Origin: Caloramator quimbayensis
GTDB taxonomy: Bacteria; Bacillota; Clostridia; Clostridiales; Caloramatoraceae
Length of the DNA: 59,773 nt
Direction of reading: 5' to 3'
NCBI RefSeq assembly: GCF_900167605.1
Contig: NZ_FUYH01000016.1
Coordinates: forward strand, 1-59,773
Position numbers and translations under genes: made by a program. Numbering within the stretch: the stretch's first letter is position 1; each line of letters starts with the position of its first letter. Below are positions 16,068-25,455 of the stretch, piece after piece. A model generated the notes under the pieces. It did no database searches. It was not told the DNA's origin and saw only the letters and a list, made by a program, of their open reading frames with translations.

Positions 16068-17099
16068 ATGGCTTTATTTGGATTTTCAAAGGATATGGGA
16101 ATAGATTTAGGTACAGCTAATACTTTAGTATATGTTAAGGGAAAGGGTATAATACTTAGAGAACCTTCAGTTGTTGCAATAAAAAATGATAATACAAAGG
16201 CAGTTCTTGCAGTTGGAAATGAAGCAAAGGAAATGATAGGAAGAACCCCTGGGAATATAGTTGCTATTCGTCCTTTAAAGGATGGTGTAATAGCTGATTT
16301 TGATATAACCCAGACGATGCTGAAGATGTTTATTAAAAAGGTTACAAATAACAGTTCCTTCGTAAGGCCAAGGATTGTTGTATGTTTTCCATCAGGTGTT
16401 ACTGAGGTAGAAAAAAGAGCTATTGAAGAGGCTACGAAGCAGGCTGGGGCCAGCGAAGTGTACCTTATGGAGGAGCCTATGGCAGCTGCTATAGGTGCGG
16501 GACTTCCAGTAAGCGAACCAACAGGAAGCATGGTTGTTGACATAGGCGGAGGTACCACTGAGGTTGCGGTTATATCCCTTGGAGGTATAGTTACGAGCAA
16601 GTCATTAAGAATTGCTGGAGACGAACTTGATCAGTCGGTAGTAACATATATTAAAAAAGAATACAATCTTATGATAGGTGAGAGAACTGCTGAGCAGATT
16701 AAGATAACAATTGGTTCTGCGTTTCCAAGGGAAGAAGAAAAGACAATGGAAATAAAGGGAAGAGATTTGATAACAGGACTTCCAAAGATAATTACTATAA
16801 CTTCACAAGAGATAAGGGAAGCGATTAAAGAACCTGTTTCTGCAATAATTGACTCGATAAAATCAACCCTCGAGAAAACACCTCCAGAGCTTGCTGCAGA
16901 TATTATGGATAAGGGTATAATGATAACTGGCGGTGGAGCGCTTCTCCAAGGTCTTGATGAGCTTATAAACAAAGAGACTCATATGCCTGTTCGTATTGCT
17001 GACAGTCCTCTCGATTGCGTTGCTCTCGGAGCAGGAAAGTCTCTTGAACATATAGATAAATTTGGAAGAGCCTATGCATCGTCACGAAAATCGAGGTAG
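16068..17099 (+). CDS. mreB: Rod-shape actin MreB
   Basis: 343 residues, full length. Actin-fold motifs are present: phosphate 1 ([18 protein letters not shown]), phosphate 2 ([18 protein letters not shown]), and adenosine ([16 protein letters not shown]). The N-terminal amphipathic start MALFGFSKD suits membrane binding. It guides lateral wall synthesis with MreC, MreD, RodA and PBP2, all encoded within 8 kb. Ribosome binding site GGGAG at 16054. Confidence 0.97.
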   Translation: MALFGFSKDMGIDLGTANTLVYVKGKGIILREPSVVAIKNDNTKAVLAVGNEAKEMIGRTPGNIVAIRPLKDGVIADFDITQTMLKMFIKKVTNNSSFVRPRIVVCFPSGVTEVEKRAIEEATKQAGASEVYLMEEPMAAAIGAGLPVSEPTGSMVVDIGGGTTEVAVISLGGIVTSKSLRIAGDELDQSVVTYIKKEYNLMIGERTAEQIKITIGSAFPREEEKTMEIKGRDLITGLPKIITITSQEIREAIKEPVSAIIDSIKSTLEKTPPELAADIMDKGIMITGGGALLQGLDELINKETHMPVRIADSPLDCVALGAGKSLEHIDKFGRAYASSRKSR

Positions 17100-17113
17100 A
17101 AAGAGGGATATAG

Positions 17114-17944
17114 ATGGACTTTTTAAAGAACAAGTTACTTACTATAGTACTTGTTCTTTGCCTTGCTTTTACTATTTTTGTTGGAATAACTGCAAATAAA
17201 AAAGATAATACGGGTATAATTCAGGGTGCAATAACTTCTACAATTACTCCTGTTCAAAAATATATTTATATTGCAGGGCAAAGGATAAATAATATGGTTT
17301 ATTATATATCATCTATTACTTCTTTAAGAAAGGAAAATCTTCGCCTTAACTTAGAAATACAAAGTTTAAACAAAAAACTTATTGAATATGAAAGATATAA
17401 AAGGGAAAACGAAGAATTAATGAGCCTTTTAAATCTTAAAAACACCCATCAAAATACTAAATTCACATCTGCTAATGTGATAGGAAAAGTTGGGGAAAAC
17501 TGGTTTGATATTATAATTATAGATGTAGGAGAAGACGATGGCATAAAAAAAGGTCAATATGTATTGGCGAGTCAGGGACTTGTTGGACAAGTAATTGAGG
17601 TTAATAAGAATACATCAAAGGTGCTTACGATACTTGATGAAAAGTCCAATATTCCAGGAAAAGTTTCTTCTACTGGAGAAGATGGTATGGTTGTAGGAGA
17701 AGGTAATTCACTTAAGGAAAAAATGTGTAAAATAGATTATCTTCCTCTTGAAACTAAGGCAAAGCCTGGAGATTTAATCGTGACTTCAAATATAATTAAC
17801 AATGAAGATATACTTATACCTTCAGACATTCAAATAGGTACAATAATAAAAATAGAAGAAGAGTCAAATCTCATGAATACTGCTTATATAAAACCTTCTG
17901 TAGATTTTTCAAAGCTTCAAAAGGTTATGGTTGTAATTAAATGA
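17114..17944 (+). CDS. mreC: Rod-shape protein MreC
   Basis: 276 residues. A membrane helix at about 8-26, a coiled coil at about 70-105 (LRKENLRLNLEIQSLNKKLI), then the beta-barrel region with VIGKVGENWFDIIIIDVGED and IPGKVSSTGEDGMVVGEG. It is an extracytoplasmic scaffold linking MreB filaments to PBP2. 14 bases after mreB. Confidence 0.95.
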   Translation: MDFLKNKLLTIVLVLCLAFTIFVGITANKKDNTGIIQGAITSTITPVQKYIYIAGQRINNMVYYISSITSLRKENLRLNLEIQSLNKKLIEYERYKRENEELMSLLNLKNTHQNTKFTSANVIGKVGENWFDIIIIDVGEDDGIKKGQYVLASQGLVGQVIEVNKNTSKVLTILDEKSNIPGKVSSTGEDGMVVGEGNSLKEKMCKIDYLPLETKAKPGDLIVTSNIINNEDILIPSDIQIGTIIKIEEESNLMNTAYIKPSVDFSKLQKVMVVIK

Positions 17945-17954
17945 GGAGATTTTT

Positions 17955-18461
17955 ATGAAAAAATATACTTATATTATATTTATATCTTTATTAATAATCG
18001 CTTTACAGCAGGCACTGATTTCGCAAATAAATTTTTTTGGAGCTGCAGTGGATATAGTTTTTGTGTTTATTATTTCTTTTGCTCTATTACGAAATGAAAT
18101 AGAAAGTGTATTTTTTGCATTATTTTGCGGTGTTATTAGAGACTGTTTTTTCCCATTTTTGTTTGGAATTAATTCAATTGTCTATGTTGTTTCTGCATAC
18201 ATTTTAAGTCAAGTACAGAAGCGAATATTTAAAGATTCTCTAATAATACCTGCTTTTTTTACCTTTATATTTACTATTTTAAAAATAGTTTTTTACTTTT
18301 CATATTTTTATATTGCATCTATAAAATTTGAATTTAGGCATCATGTTTTTCAGCTTCTTATCTTAGAGCCACTTTATAATTCAATAGTAAGTTTATTTTT
18401 ATACGGATTTACAAAGAATATATGCTTAAAAGATATAATGAGTGATGAATGGAAATTTTAG
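17955..18461 (+). CDS. mreD: Rod-shape membrane protein MreD
   Basis: 168 residues with about five or six hydrophobic segments and few charges, the family's usual length and hydropathy (for example IFISLLIIALQQALISQINFF). It forms a complex with MreC. Ten bases separate it from mreC and eleven from the PBP2 gene. Confidence 0.9.
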   Translation: MKKYTYIIFISLLIIALQQALISQINFFGAAVDIVFVFIISFALLRNEIESVFFALFCGVIRDCFFPFLFGINSIVYVVSAYILSQVQKRIFKDSLIIPAFFTFIFTILKIVFYFSYFYIASIKFEFRHHVFQLLILEPLYNSIVSLFLYGFTKNICLKDIMSDEWKF

Positions 18462-18471
18462 GAATGGTGAT

Positions 18472-20913
18472 ATGATGAAAAAAAAACCTGATAGAGTTAC
18501 TGCATATATGATAATTGTTGCAGTAATATTTACACTGCTGATATCAAGACTAATATATCTTCAGATTATTAAAGGAGATTATTATAGAAGTGTAGCAGAG
18601 AATATGGGTGGAAAGGAAATAAATGAACTTGCGTCAAGGGGAGAGCTATTAGACAGGAATGGTTTAAAGCTTGCTACAAATAAACAGAGTTTTAATATTA
18701 CCTATGCTAATATAAACCCAAAACAGAAAAATGAAGAAATTAATAGCACTCTTATAAAGGTTATTAGGATAATAATTAAAAATGGCGATGCAGATAAGAT
18801 TAACACCCAAAATTTACCTATAAAAATAGAGGAAAATAATTATAGTTTTCAATTCAATACAACTAGTGAAAAATTAAAAATTACATTAGAAAAGAATTTT
18901 AAGAAAAAATACAAAATAGACGAAAATTTAGATGCTAAAAGTACCTTTTTAACCCTATCAGATAATTTTGGACTAACAGAAAAGGATGACAATGGGAATA
19001 TCGTTTTAAAAAACGATTTAAATATGGACGAAATACAAAAATTAATTTCTTTAAGATTAACAATTAAAGAAGTTGGTTATTCTCAATACAAAACTGTTTA
19101 TATAGCTAAAAATGTAAGTAAAAAAACAGCTTTTTCAATTCAAAGTAAAAGTGAAGAACTTCCAAGTATCATTTGTAAAGTCGATCCTATGAGATATTAC
19201 CCTAATAATGAAGTGGGTTCTGCATTTCTTGGATATCTTGGAAAAATCGACGAGAGCGAGTCAGAGCTTTATAAAAGTCTTGGTTATGATATAAGCAGAG
19301 AATTGGTTGGCAAGCTTGGACTGGAAAAAACTCTCGAGAACAATAAAGATTTAAACATTGCATTAAGAGGAGAGCCTGGAGTAAGATATGTTCAGGTTGA
19401 TAAATATGGAAGAATCATAAAGGAAATAGCATCTCTTGATCCTATTCCTGGAGATACTGTAAAAACGACAATTGATTTAAAACTTCAAAAGGTTGCAGAA
19501 CAAGCTCTTCAGGATACTATGAGAAAAATTTCTACAGGGGAGATTAAAACTGATGAACCATATCCTAATGCTAACAGAGGTGCGGCAGTTGTAGTAGATG
19601 TAAATACAGGGGAAATACTTGCCCTTGCAAGTACGACACTAAAAAGCAGTCCTGATGATCCTTCATATGATCCTAATTTATTTGTTGAAACCGGTTCTAT
19701 TAAAGATCCTGTTATTGTAAAAAAGTTATTTGGTGATCCAAATGTTAAAGATATATATGATTTAAACCCTAAACCTATGTTTAACTATGCTACTATGGGT
19801 TCAGGTCCTCCAGGTTCAACGTTTAAACCTTTAACAGCTCTTGCCGCTCTTGAAGAGAATGTAATAAATTCTTCAACGATTATTGATTGTAAGGGGAAAT
19901 ATGACCAGTATAGAGCCTGCTGGATATGGAATGAACAGCATAGAGGCCATGGACCTGTGGATGTATCAAAAGCTCTTCAGGTATCATGCAACTATTTCTT
20001 TTTTGAAACTGCGAGCAGATTAGGATATGAAAGATTTGCAAACTGGGCTTGGAAATTTGGACTTTCTTCAAACCCCCAAACTGGTGAAGCTCCTTATACT
20101 GGAATTGAAATAGATGAAAAACCTGGAGATGTCAGCAATCCTTTCAAGTATAAAATTAAATATATAAACAGCGCTATGAATGAAATAGTAAAAACGTTAT
20201 CAGAAACGAAATATGGTTCAATAGCGATAACAAAGGGTACTCAGGAATATAAAATAATTGAACAAATGCTTCTTAATGGAGAGTTTGATGAAAAGCAGCT
20301 TCAAAAACTTCAAATTGACAGCAATACTTCTCAGGGGAAAAAAGCAGTTGACTATATTAAAAGAAAAATTAATTCCTTTGAATCTCAAGCTAACAGCAGG
20401 GGAGAACTTTTAAATGCAGCTATAGGTCAGGGTTCAACGCTTTTGACTCCTCTTCAAATGGCAAGCTATATTTCAACTCTTGCAAATGGAGGTACTAGAT
20501 ATAAACTTCATCTTATAAAACAGGTTCTAAATTCTGACGGTTCTGTAAAGATGGATATACAGCCTGAAGTTATAAATAAGATAGATATTGATCCTCAAAA
20601 TCTATCATTAATAAAATCTGGAATGGCAAAAGTTACTGAAGAAGGAGGTACTGCTGCATCAGCATTTCAAAATTATTCATTGCCAACTGCAGGAAAAACA
20701 GGAAGTGCGTCTGTAAGTGAAGGCCAAAAAAATCATGGAAGGGCTGCTTATGGATGGTATGTAGGTTTTGCACCTGTTGATAATCCTAAAATAGCTGTAG
20801 CAGTTGTTATTTATGATGCAGGGCACGGAGGATATGTTGCAGGTATAGCAAGATCAATATATGATGCATATTTCGGACTGAATGAAAACTCAGCTCAAAA
20901 ACCAAATAAATAA
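18472..20913 (+). CDS. mrdA: Penicillin-binding protein 2 (elongasome transpeptidase)
   Basis: About 813 residues from the ATG pair at 18472-18477; an earlier in-frame start overlaps mreD and is less likely. One N-terminal membrane helix (about 13-32), a PBP dimerisation domain with an inserted clostridial segment (about 60-250), then the transpeptidase. Catalytic motifs: STFK in GPPGSTFKPLTA, SCN in QVSCNYFF, and KTGSAS. It cross-links peptidoglycan with RodA during elongation. Closes the mre operon before a strong terminator. Confidence 0.95.
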   Translation: MMKKKPDRVTAYMIIVAVIFTLLISRLIYLQIIKGDYYRSVAENMGGKEINELASRGELLDRNGLKLATNKQSFNITYANINPKQKNEEINSTLIKVIRIIIKNGDADKINTQNLPIKIEENNYSFQFNTTSEKLKITLEKNFKKKYKIDENLDAKSTFLTLSDNFGLTEKDDNGNIVLKNDLNMDEIQKLISLRLTIKEVGYSQYKTVYIAKNVSKKTAFSIQSKSEELPSIICKVDPMRYYPNNEVGSAFLGYLGKIDESESELYKSLGYDISRELVGKLGLEKTLENNKDLNIALRGEPGVRYVQVDKYGRIIKEIASLDPIPGDTVKTTIDLKLQKVAEQALQDTMRKISTGEIKTDEPYPNANRGAAVVVDVNTGEILALASTTLKSSPDDPSYDPNLFVETGSIKDPVIVKKLFGDPNVKDIYDLNPKPMFNYATMGSGPPGSTFKPLTALAALEENVINSSTIIDCKGKYDQYRACWIWNEQHRGHGPVDVSKALQVSCNYFFFETASRLGYERFANWAWKFGLSSNPQTGEAPYTGIEIDEKPGDVSNPFKYKIKYINSAMNEIVKTLSETKYGSIAITKGTQEYKIIEQMLLNGEFDEKQLQKLQIDSNTSQGKKAVDYIKRKINSFESQANSRGELLNAAIGQGSTLLTPLQMASYISTLANGGTRYKLHLIKQVLNSDGSVKMDIQPEVINKIDIDPQNLSLIKSGMAKVTEEGGTAASAFQNYSLPTAGKTGSASVSEGQKNHGRAAYGWYVGFAPVDNPKIAVAVVIYDAGHGGYVAGIARSIYDAYFGLNENSAQKPNK

Positions 20914-20938
20914 AATATAATATCATTGTATAAAATAG

Positions 20939-20987
20939 AGCCTGTATTACTATATAATTATTATTGTAGTAATATGGGCTTTTTTTA
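20939..20987 (+). terminator. Terminator of the mre-PBP2 operon
   Basis: AGCCTGTATTACTA pairs with TAGTAATATGGGCT, followed by seven Ts. Confidence 0.85.
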
Positions 20988-21148
20988 CAGCAAAATATTT
21001 AAATTTACCTATTTTGTCGAATAATAATGATTATTATATTTTTTTATAAAGATTTGTATGATAAAATAGTAGACATAAAGAATACAAAAAAGAAGGAAAA
21101 AAAAATATTTTGAAGAATATAAAAATATATAGCCTCTGGAGGTTTGCA

Positions 21149-21778
21149 ATGGACAATATTACGATAAAAGGCAATAAAAATGGAATTATAGCCTATATTA
21201 ATTCAGGTACCTTTGATGAAGTTAAAAAAGAACTGCAAAATAAAATTGAAAATGCAAAAGACTTTTTTAGCGGATGTGATATGTACATAGTAGATAAGAG
21301 TATGAATATAAAAGATGAAGATTATATTAAGCTCAAAAATGAATTTAAAAATATTTTTAATATAAACATTTTAGGATATAATTCCGATAAAATAATTGAA
21401 GGAAATGAAAAAATTTTTACTGGAATATATGAAGGAAGAACTAAATTTTATAGGTCAACAATTAGATCAGGACAAAATGTAAATTACAATGGAAATATTG
21501 TAATTATAGGTGATGTAAATTCAGGCGCAGAAGTTACAGCATCTGGTAATATTATAGTTCTTGGAGTGCTTAGAGGAATTGCTCATGCAGGATTAAATGG
21601 CAACAAAAGAGCAATTGTTGCTGCATATAAGTTATTGCCATCACAGCTTAGAATAGCGGATTTAATAGCAAGATCTCCAGATAGTTACGATGAGAAACCA
21701 AAAATACCTGAAATAGCAAGAATAAAGGATGGCGCTATAATTATTGAACCATATTTGCCTAATAAACACATTTGGTAA
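21149..21778 (+). CDS. minC: Septum site inhibitor MinC
   Basis: 209 residues from ATG 21149, which has CTGGAGG eight bases upstream; the longer frame from 21110 has no good site. The N-terminal domain (about 1-95) is followed by the right-handed beta-helix C-terminal domain with IRSGQNVNYNGNIVIIGDVN and GNIIVLGVLRGIAHAG, typical of MinC. It blocks FtsZ assembly at the poles together with MinD. First gene of minCDE, 13 bases before minD. Confidence 0.95.
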   Translation: MDNITIKGNKNGIIAYINSGTFDEVKKELQNKIENAKDFFSGCDMYIVDKSMNIKDEDYIKLKNEFKNIFNINILGYNSDKIIEGNEKIFTGIYEGRTKFYRSTIRSGQNVNYNGNIVIIGDVNSGAEVTASGNIIVLGVLRGIAHAGLNGNKRAIVAAYKLLPSQLRIADLIARSPDSYDEKPKIPEIARIKDGAIIIEPYLPNKHIW

Positions 21779-21791
21779 TGGAGGGATTTAA

Positions 21792-22589
21792 ATGGGAATA
21801 TCAATTGTTGTTACGTCCGGAAAGGGCGGAGTTGGGAAAACTACAACAACTGCAAATATCAGCACAGGGCTTGCAATGCTTGGAAAAAAGGTAGTTGCAA
21901 TCGATGCTGATACAGGGCTTAGAAATTTGGATTTGCATCTTGGACTTGAAAATAGAATAGTTTATAATCTTGTGGACGTTGTTGAGGGAGTATGCAGATT
22001 AAAGCAGGCTTTAATTAAAGATAAACGCTATGAAAATCTTTATCTTCTTCCAACAGCACAGACAAGAGATAAAACAGCTGTAAAACCTGAACAGATGGAA
22101 AAATTAGTTAATGAACTTAAAGAAGAATTTGACTATATAGTTATTGATTGTCCTGCTGGAATTGAGCATGGGTTTGAAAATGCTGTAGCAGGAGCAGACA
22201 TGGCTGTTGTAGTTACGACTCCTGAAGTATCAGCTGTTAGAGATGCAGACAGAATAATTGGGAAATTAGAGGCAAAGGGGCTTGACAATCATCAGCTAAT
22301 AATAAATAGAATTAAATATGAGATGACAAAAAAAGGAGAAATGCTAAATATCGATGATATGACGGACATACTTGCTATTAAGCTTCTTGGAATTGTACCT
22401 GAGGACGAGAAAATAGTAATCTCTACTAATAGAGGGGAGCCGGTTATAACTGATGAAGGAGCTAAAGCAGGACAAGCATATAAAAATATTGTAAGAAGAA
22501 TAACAGGTGAGGAAGTTCCTTTTATAGATTTTGAGGATGAAAATACAGGATTTTTTTCAGCGCTTAAAAAATTCTTTTTTAAGAAGTAA
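21792..22589 (+). CDS. minD: Septum site ATPase MinD
   Basis: 265 residues. Deviant Walker A GKGGVGKTTTTANIS near the start, DADTGLRNLDLHLG, and DYIVIDCPAGIEHGF. The C-terminus (GFFSALKKFFFKK) is the amphipathic membrane-targeting helix. It recruits MinC to the membrane and is driven to oscillate by MinE. Confidence 0.97.
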   Translation: MGISIVVTSGKGGVGKTTTTANISTGLAMLGKKVVAIDADTGLRNLDLHLGLENRIVYNLVDVVEGVCRLKQALIKDKRYENLYLLPTAQTRDKTAVKPEQMEKLVNELKEEFDYIVIDCPAGIEHGFENAVAGADMAVVVTTPEVSAVRDADRIIGKLEAKGLDNHQLIINRIKYEMTKKGEMLNIDDMTDILAIKLLGIVPEDEKIVISTNRGEPVITDEGAKAGQAYKNIVRRITGEEVPFIDFEDENTGFFSALKKFFFKK

Positions 22590-22601
22590 GGAGGGGTAAT
22601 T

Positions 22602-22877
22602 ATGGATTTGTTAAAAATGTTTGGTAAAGAACCTCCGTCAAAGGACATTGCAAAGGAAAGGCTTAAGCTTATTCTGATACATGACAGGGCAAATGTTTCT
22701 CCTCAGTTTCTTGAACTTGTAAAGGGAGATATTATTAAGATTATATCGGATTATGCTGAAATCGATGAGAAGGGGCTTGAAATTAAATTTACAAAATCGG
22801 GAGAAAAAGGCTGTGAAGTACCAGCTCTTGTTGCTAATATTCCAATAAAGAAGATGAAAGAAATAAGCAAATACTGA
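22602..22877 (+). CDS. minE: Cell division topological factor MinE
   Basis: 91 residues with the N-terminal contact helix (AKERLKLILIHDRANVSP) that stimulates MinD ATPase and a C-terminal dimer domain. Presence of MinE rather than a DivIVA-based MinJ arrangement is usual in Clostridia. 12 bases after minD; a terminator follows. Confidence 0.95.
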   Translation: MDLLKMFGKEPPSKDIAKERLKLILIHDRANVSPQFLELVKGDIIKIISDYAEIDEKGLEIKFTKSGEKGCEVPALVANIPIKKMKEISKY

Positions 22878-22892
22878 TTGTAAGTATTTTAC

Positions 22893-22925
22893 AGATAAGA
22901 ATAAAAATATTCTTATCTTTTTTTA
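22893..22925 (+). terminator. Terminator of minCDE
   Basis: AGATAAGAATA pairs with TATTCTTATCT, then a T-run. Confidence 0.85.
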
Positions 22926-22949
22926 ATACTCTGTTAAATTTTTATTTGT

Positions 22950-22977
22950 TTTAAAAAAATAAAAATTATGCTATAAT
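22950..22977 (+). promoter_or_regulatory. Promoter for rodA (extended -10)
   Basis: TTTAAA-like -35 (22950-22955), 16-base spacer, TGCTATAAT with -10 at 22972-22977. Confidence 0.5.
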
Positions 22978-23009
22978 CAATCTGACTATTATTAAGAGGA
23001 GTATTTCAT

Positions 23010-24128
23010 ATGATAATCAATAAAAAGTTATTTAAAAATATAGATTATAGTATAATTTTCAGCATGATATGTATAACGGTTTTAGGCATTATTACTATTG
23101 GTAGCGCTACTCTTGCTATCACATCTGATGGCATAAGCATGAGCGTTTTAAAAACTACAGTTTTTCAAATAGTATATTTTATCGTTTCTCTTATTATTGG
23201 TTTTTTTATATTAATGGTGGATTATAATACAATTGGAAGTTATTACAAAATTCTATACGCCGGAAGTATATTTTTGCTTATAGTTGTATTGGCAGTTGGT
23301 TCCGTAAGAAACAATGCAAAGTCTTGGCTTGGAATTGGTCCCTTTGGAATACAGCCTTCAGAGTTTGCAAAGATTACAACTATAATAACCCTATCTAAGC
23401 TTATGGAGGATATGGATAATATTAATAAGCCTAAAAATTTGATAAAACTTATCATTGTATCAATAATTCCTATGGGCCTTATACAGCTGCAGCCTGATAC
23501 AGGAACAAATCTTATATTTTTTGTTACGATTATAGGAATGCTTTTTATGGCAGGCCTCGATTTAAAATTTATATATGGAGGAGCAATTGCAGCAATAATA
23601 TCTGTTGTAGGAATATGGAAACTTAATATTTTAAAACCTTATCAAAAGGATAGAATCCTTGTATTCTTCAGGCCGGAAATGGATAAACTTGGAAAAGGAT
23701 ATAATGCATTGCTTGCAAAAACTGCTATTGCATCGGGAAAATTTTTTGGAACAGGCTGGGCTGGGGGATTAACTAATGGTAAATTCATCCCTGAATCCCA
23801 TACAGATTTTATATTTTGTGTTTTTGCAGAAAAATGGGGATTTCTTGGAGCAATGCTTTTGTTTGCTCTCTATTTAAATATAATCTACAAGAGTATACGA
23901 ATTGCTAATACTTCAAAGGATAAATTTGGTTTTTACATGATAATGGGAATAATAACGATGTTTTTATTTCAAATACTACAAAACATTGGAATGGATATAG
24001 GGCTTATGCCTATAACAGGAATAACCCTTCCTCTTGTAAGCTATGGTGGAAGTTCATTATTAACAAGCATAATATCAATAGCACTTATTTTAAATGTTGG
24101 TATGAGAAGACAAAAAATAAACTTTTAA
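23010..24128 (+). CDS. rodA: RodA/FtsW-family peptidoglycan glycosyltransferase
   Basis: 372 residues, about ten membrane helices. SEDS signatures are visible: KSWLGIGPFGIQPSEFAKI, GLIQLQPDTGTNLIF, ESHTDFIFCVFAEKWGFLGA and GITLPLVSYGGSSLL. The Asp in the QPDTGT loop region is the conserved catalytic-site area. Placement after minCDE and near mre points to RodA rather than FtsW or SpoVE. It polymerises lipid II with PBP2. Confidence 0.92.
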   Translation: MIINKKLFKNIDYSIIFSMICITVLGIITIGSATLAITSDGISMSVLKTTVFQIVYFIVSLIIGFFILMVDYNTIGSYYKILYAGSIFLLIVVLAVGSVRNNAKSWLGIGPFGIQPSEFAKITTIITLSKLMEDMDNINKPKNLIKLIIVSIIPMGLIQLQPDTGTNLIFFVTIIGMLFMAGLDLKFIYGGAIAAIISVVGIWKLNILKPYQKDRILVFFRPEMDKLGKGYNALLAKTAIASGKFFGTGWAGGLTNGKFIPESHTDFIFCVFAEKWGFLGAMLLFALYLNIIYKSIRIANTSKDKFGFYMIMGIITMFLFQILQNIGMDIGLMPITGITLPLVSYGGSSLLTSIISIALILNVGMRRQKINF

Positions 24129-24140
24129 GGGGGAATTTAA

Positions 24141-24500
24141 TTGAAAATAGCACTTATTGCTCATGATAAAAAGAAAAATGAAATGGTTGAATTTGCAAAG
24201 GAGTTTAAGGATGTTTTAATAAAGCATGAACTTTATGCAACTGGTACAACTGGAAAAATAATAAATGAAGAAACTGGTCTTGAAGTAAATAGATTTTTAT
24301 CCGGGCCATTAGGAGGAGATCAGCAAATAGGTGCTATGGTTGCCTGCGGAGAAATGAATCTTGTTATTTTTTTAAGGGATCCATTAACAGCACAGCCTCA
24401 TGAACCAGATATAACAGCTCTTCTTAGAATTTGTGATGTTCATAATGTACCTCTTGCTACAAATCTTGGAACCGCAAAAATGCTAATTAATACTATTTAA
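24141..24500 (+). CDS. mgsA: Methylglyoxal synthase
   Basis: 119 residues with a TTG start (GGGGG upstream). Motifs: [34 protein letters not shown] and [14 protein letters not shown], which contain the catalytic Asp and His residues. It converts dihydroxyacetone phosphate to methylglyoxal and phosphate, a bypass of lower glycolysis. Slightly shorter than the E. coli enzyme (152). Cotranscribed with rodA, a common clostridial order. Confidence 0.95.
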   Translation: MKIALIAHDKKKNEMVEFAKEFKDVLIKHELYATGTTGKIINEETGLEVNRFLSGPLGGDQQIGAMVACGEMNLVIFLRDPLTAQPHEPDITALLRICDVHNVPLATNLGTAKMLINTI

Positions 24501-24540
24501 AAGGATTTAAATTGTGCTATAAAATAAAAAAATATTGAGT

Positions 24541-24598
24541 AAAGCCCATAATAAGAAGCCAAAATGAAAGATTGGCTGTTCACTATTATGGGCTTTAA
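24541..24598 (+). terminator. Large branched terminator after mgsA
   Basis: AAAGCCCATAATA (24541-24553) pairs with TATTATGGGCTTT (24584-24596); inside it AGCCAA (24557-24562) pairs with TTGGCT (24572-24577). The following T-run is short. Confidence 0.7.
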
Positions 24599-24710
24599 TT
24601 ATGTTATAAATTTAAAATAAGTTTTAGTTTCTTTTTTGTAATTTAATTTTACTCATATAAATATATATTAAATGAATAAAGAACTTTAGTATAAATTGGG
24701 AGGTAAAAAT

Positions 24711-25334
24711 ATGAATTATCAAGGACCCTACTATAAAAATAGAAACGATAATACATACATGAAAAAACTTTCAACTCAGCTCTTAGCTGTATTGATAATA
24801 ATGCTTTTACTTTTAATATTGAAATTTGTCAATAATGATATTACTTCTAAATTAAGCAGTAAAGTTAAGGAGAGTTTTTATAAAGATTATACTAAGGAAA
24901 CAGTTGAAATATTTAATAATTTTGCTCCAAATACTAAAGAAGTCTTTAATAAACTGATTTCTAAAAAAAGTGAATTTATGATTGACAGTATGCCAGTTTA
25001 TGGCAGTATAATTAACTCTACAGATAAAGATAATAGTTATTCAATTAAAATAAAAACGACAGAAAAAGCAGAAGTCAAAGCTGTCTATGATGGGAGAGTT
25101 GAAAGAGTTGAGAATGATGAGGAAACAGGGATATCAATTATAATAAATCATGGGAATGGCTTTGAATCGAGATATGGATTTTTATCGGATATAAAAGTAA
25201 GTGAAGGTGAAGATGTTACCAAAGGAAGTATTATAGGACTTTCGGGTAAAGATAAAAATTCAGAGAATTGTATCATATTTGCATTATTAAAAAACGGCGA
25301 GCCTGTAAATGTAGAAGAATATTTAAAGAAATAA
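24711..25334 (+). CDS. Membrane-anchored M23-type (SpoIVFA-like) protein
   Basis: 207 residues from ATG 24711 (GGAGG upstream). One membrane helix at about 22-42. About 115-205 is a LytM/M23-like beta domain (AVYDGRVERVENDEETGISI, IIINHGNGFESRYGFLSDIK, GSIIGLSG). The zinc-binding H-x-x-x-D and H-x-H residues of active M23 peptidases are not all present, so it is probably non-catalytic, as in SpoIVFA, the inhibitor/scaffold of the pro-sigma-K protease. The position (before rplU-rpmA-obg) matches spoIVFA of Bacillus, but no spoIVFB follows. Confidence 0.75.
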   Translation: MNYQGPYYKNRNDNTYMKKLSTQLLAVLIIMLLLLILKFVNNDITSKLSSKVKESFYKDYTKETVEIFNNFAPNTKEVFNKLISKKSEFMIDSMPVYGSIINSTDKDNSYSIKIKTTEKAEVKAVYDGRVERVENDEETGISIIINHGNGFESRYGFLSDIKVSEGEDVTKGSIIGLSGKDKNSENCIIFALLKNGEPVNVEEYLKK

Positions 25335-25343
25335 CAAACAAAT

Positions 25344-25372
25344 TTGAATGCTATAGTTTTTGGATGTATAAT
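25344..25372 (+). promoter_or_regulatory. Promoter for the radical-SAM operon
   Basis: TTGAAT (25344-25349), 17-base spacer, TATAAT (25367-25372). Confidence 0.65.
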
Positions 25373-25455
25373 AAGACTATAAATTGAGAAAAAATATATA
25401 GCAGCTTTATAGTGATATTGAAGTTTTTATAATATAAACTACAGGAGGAATTCAG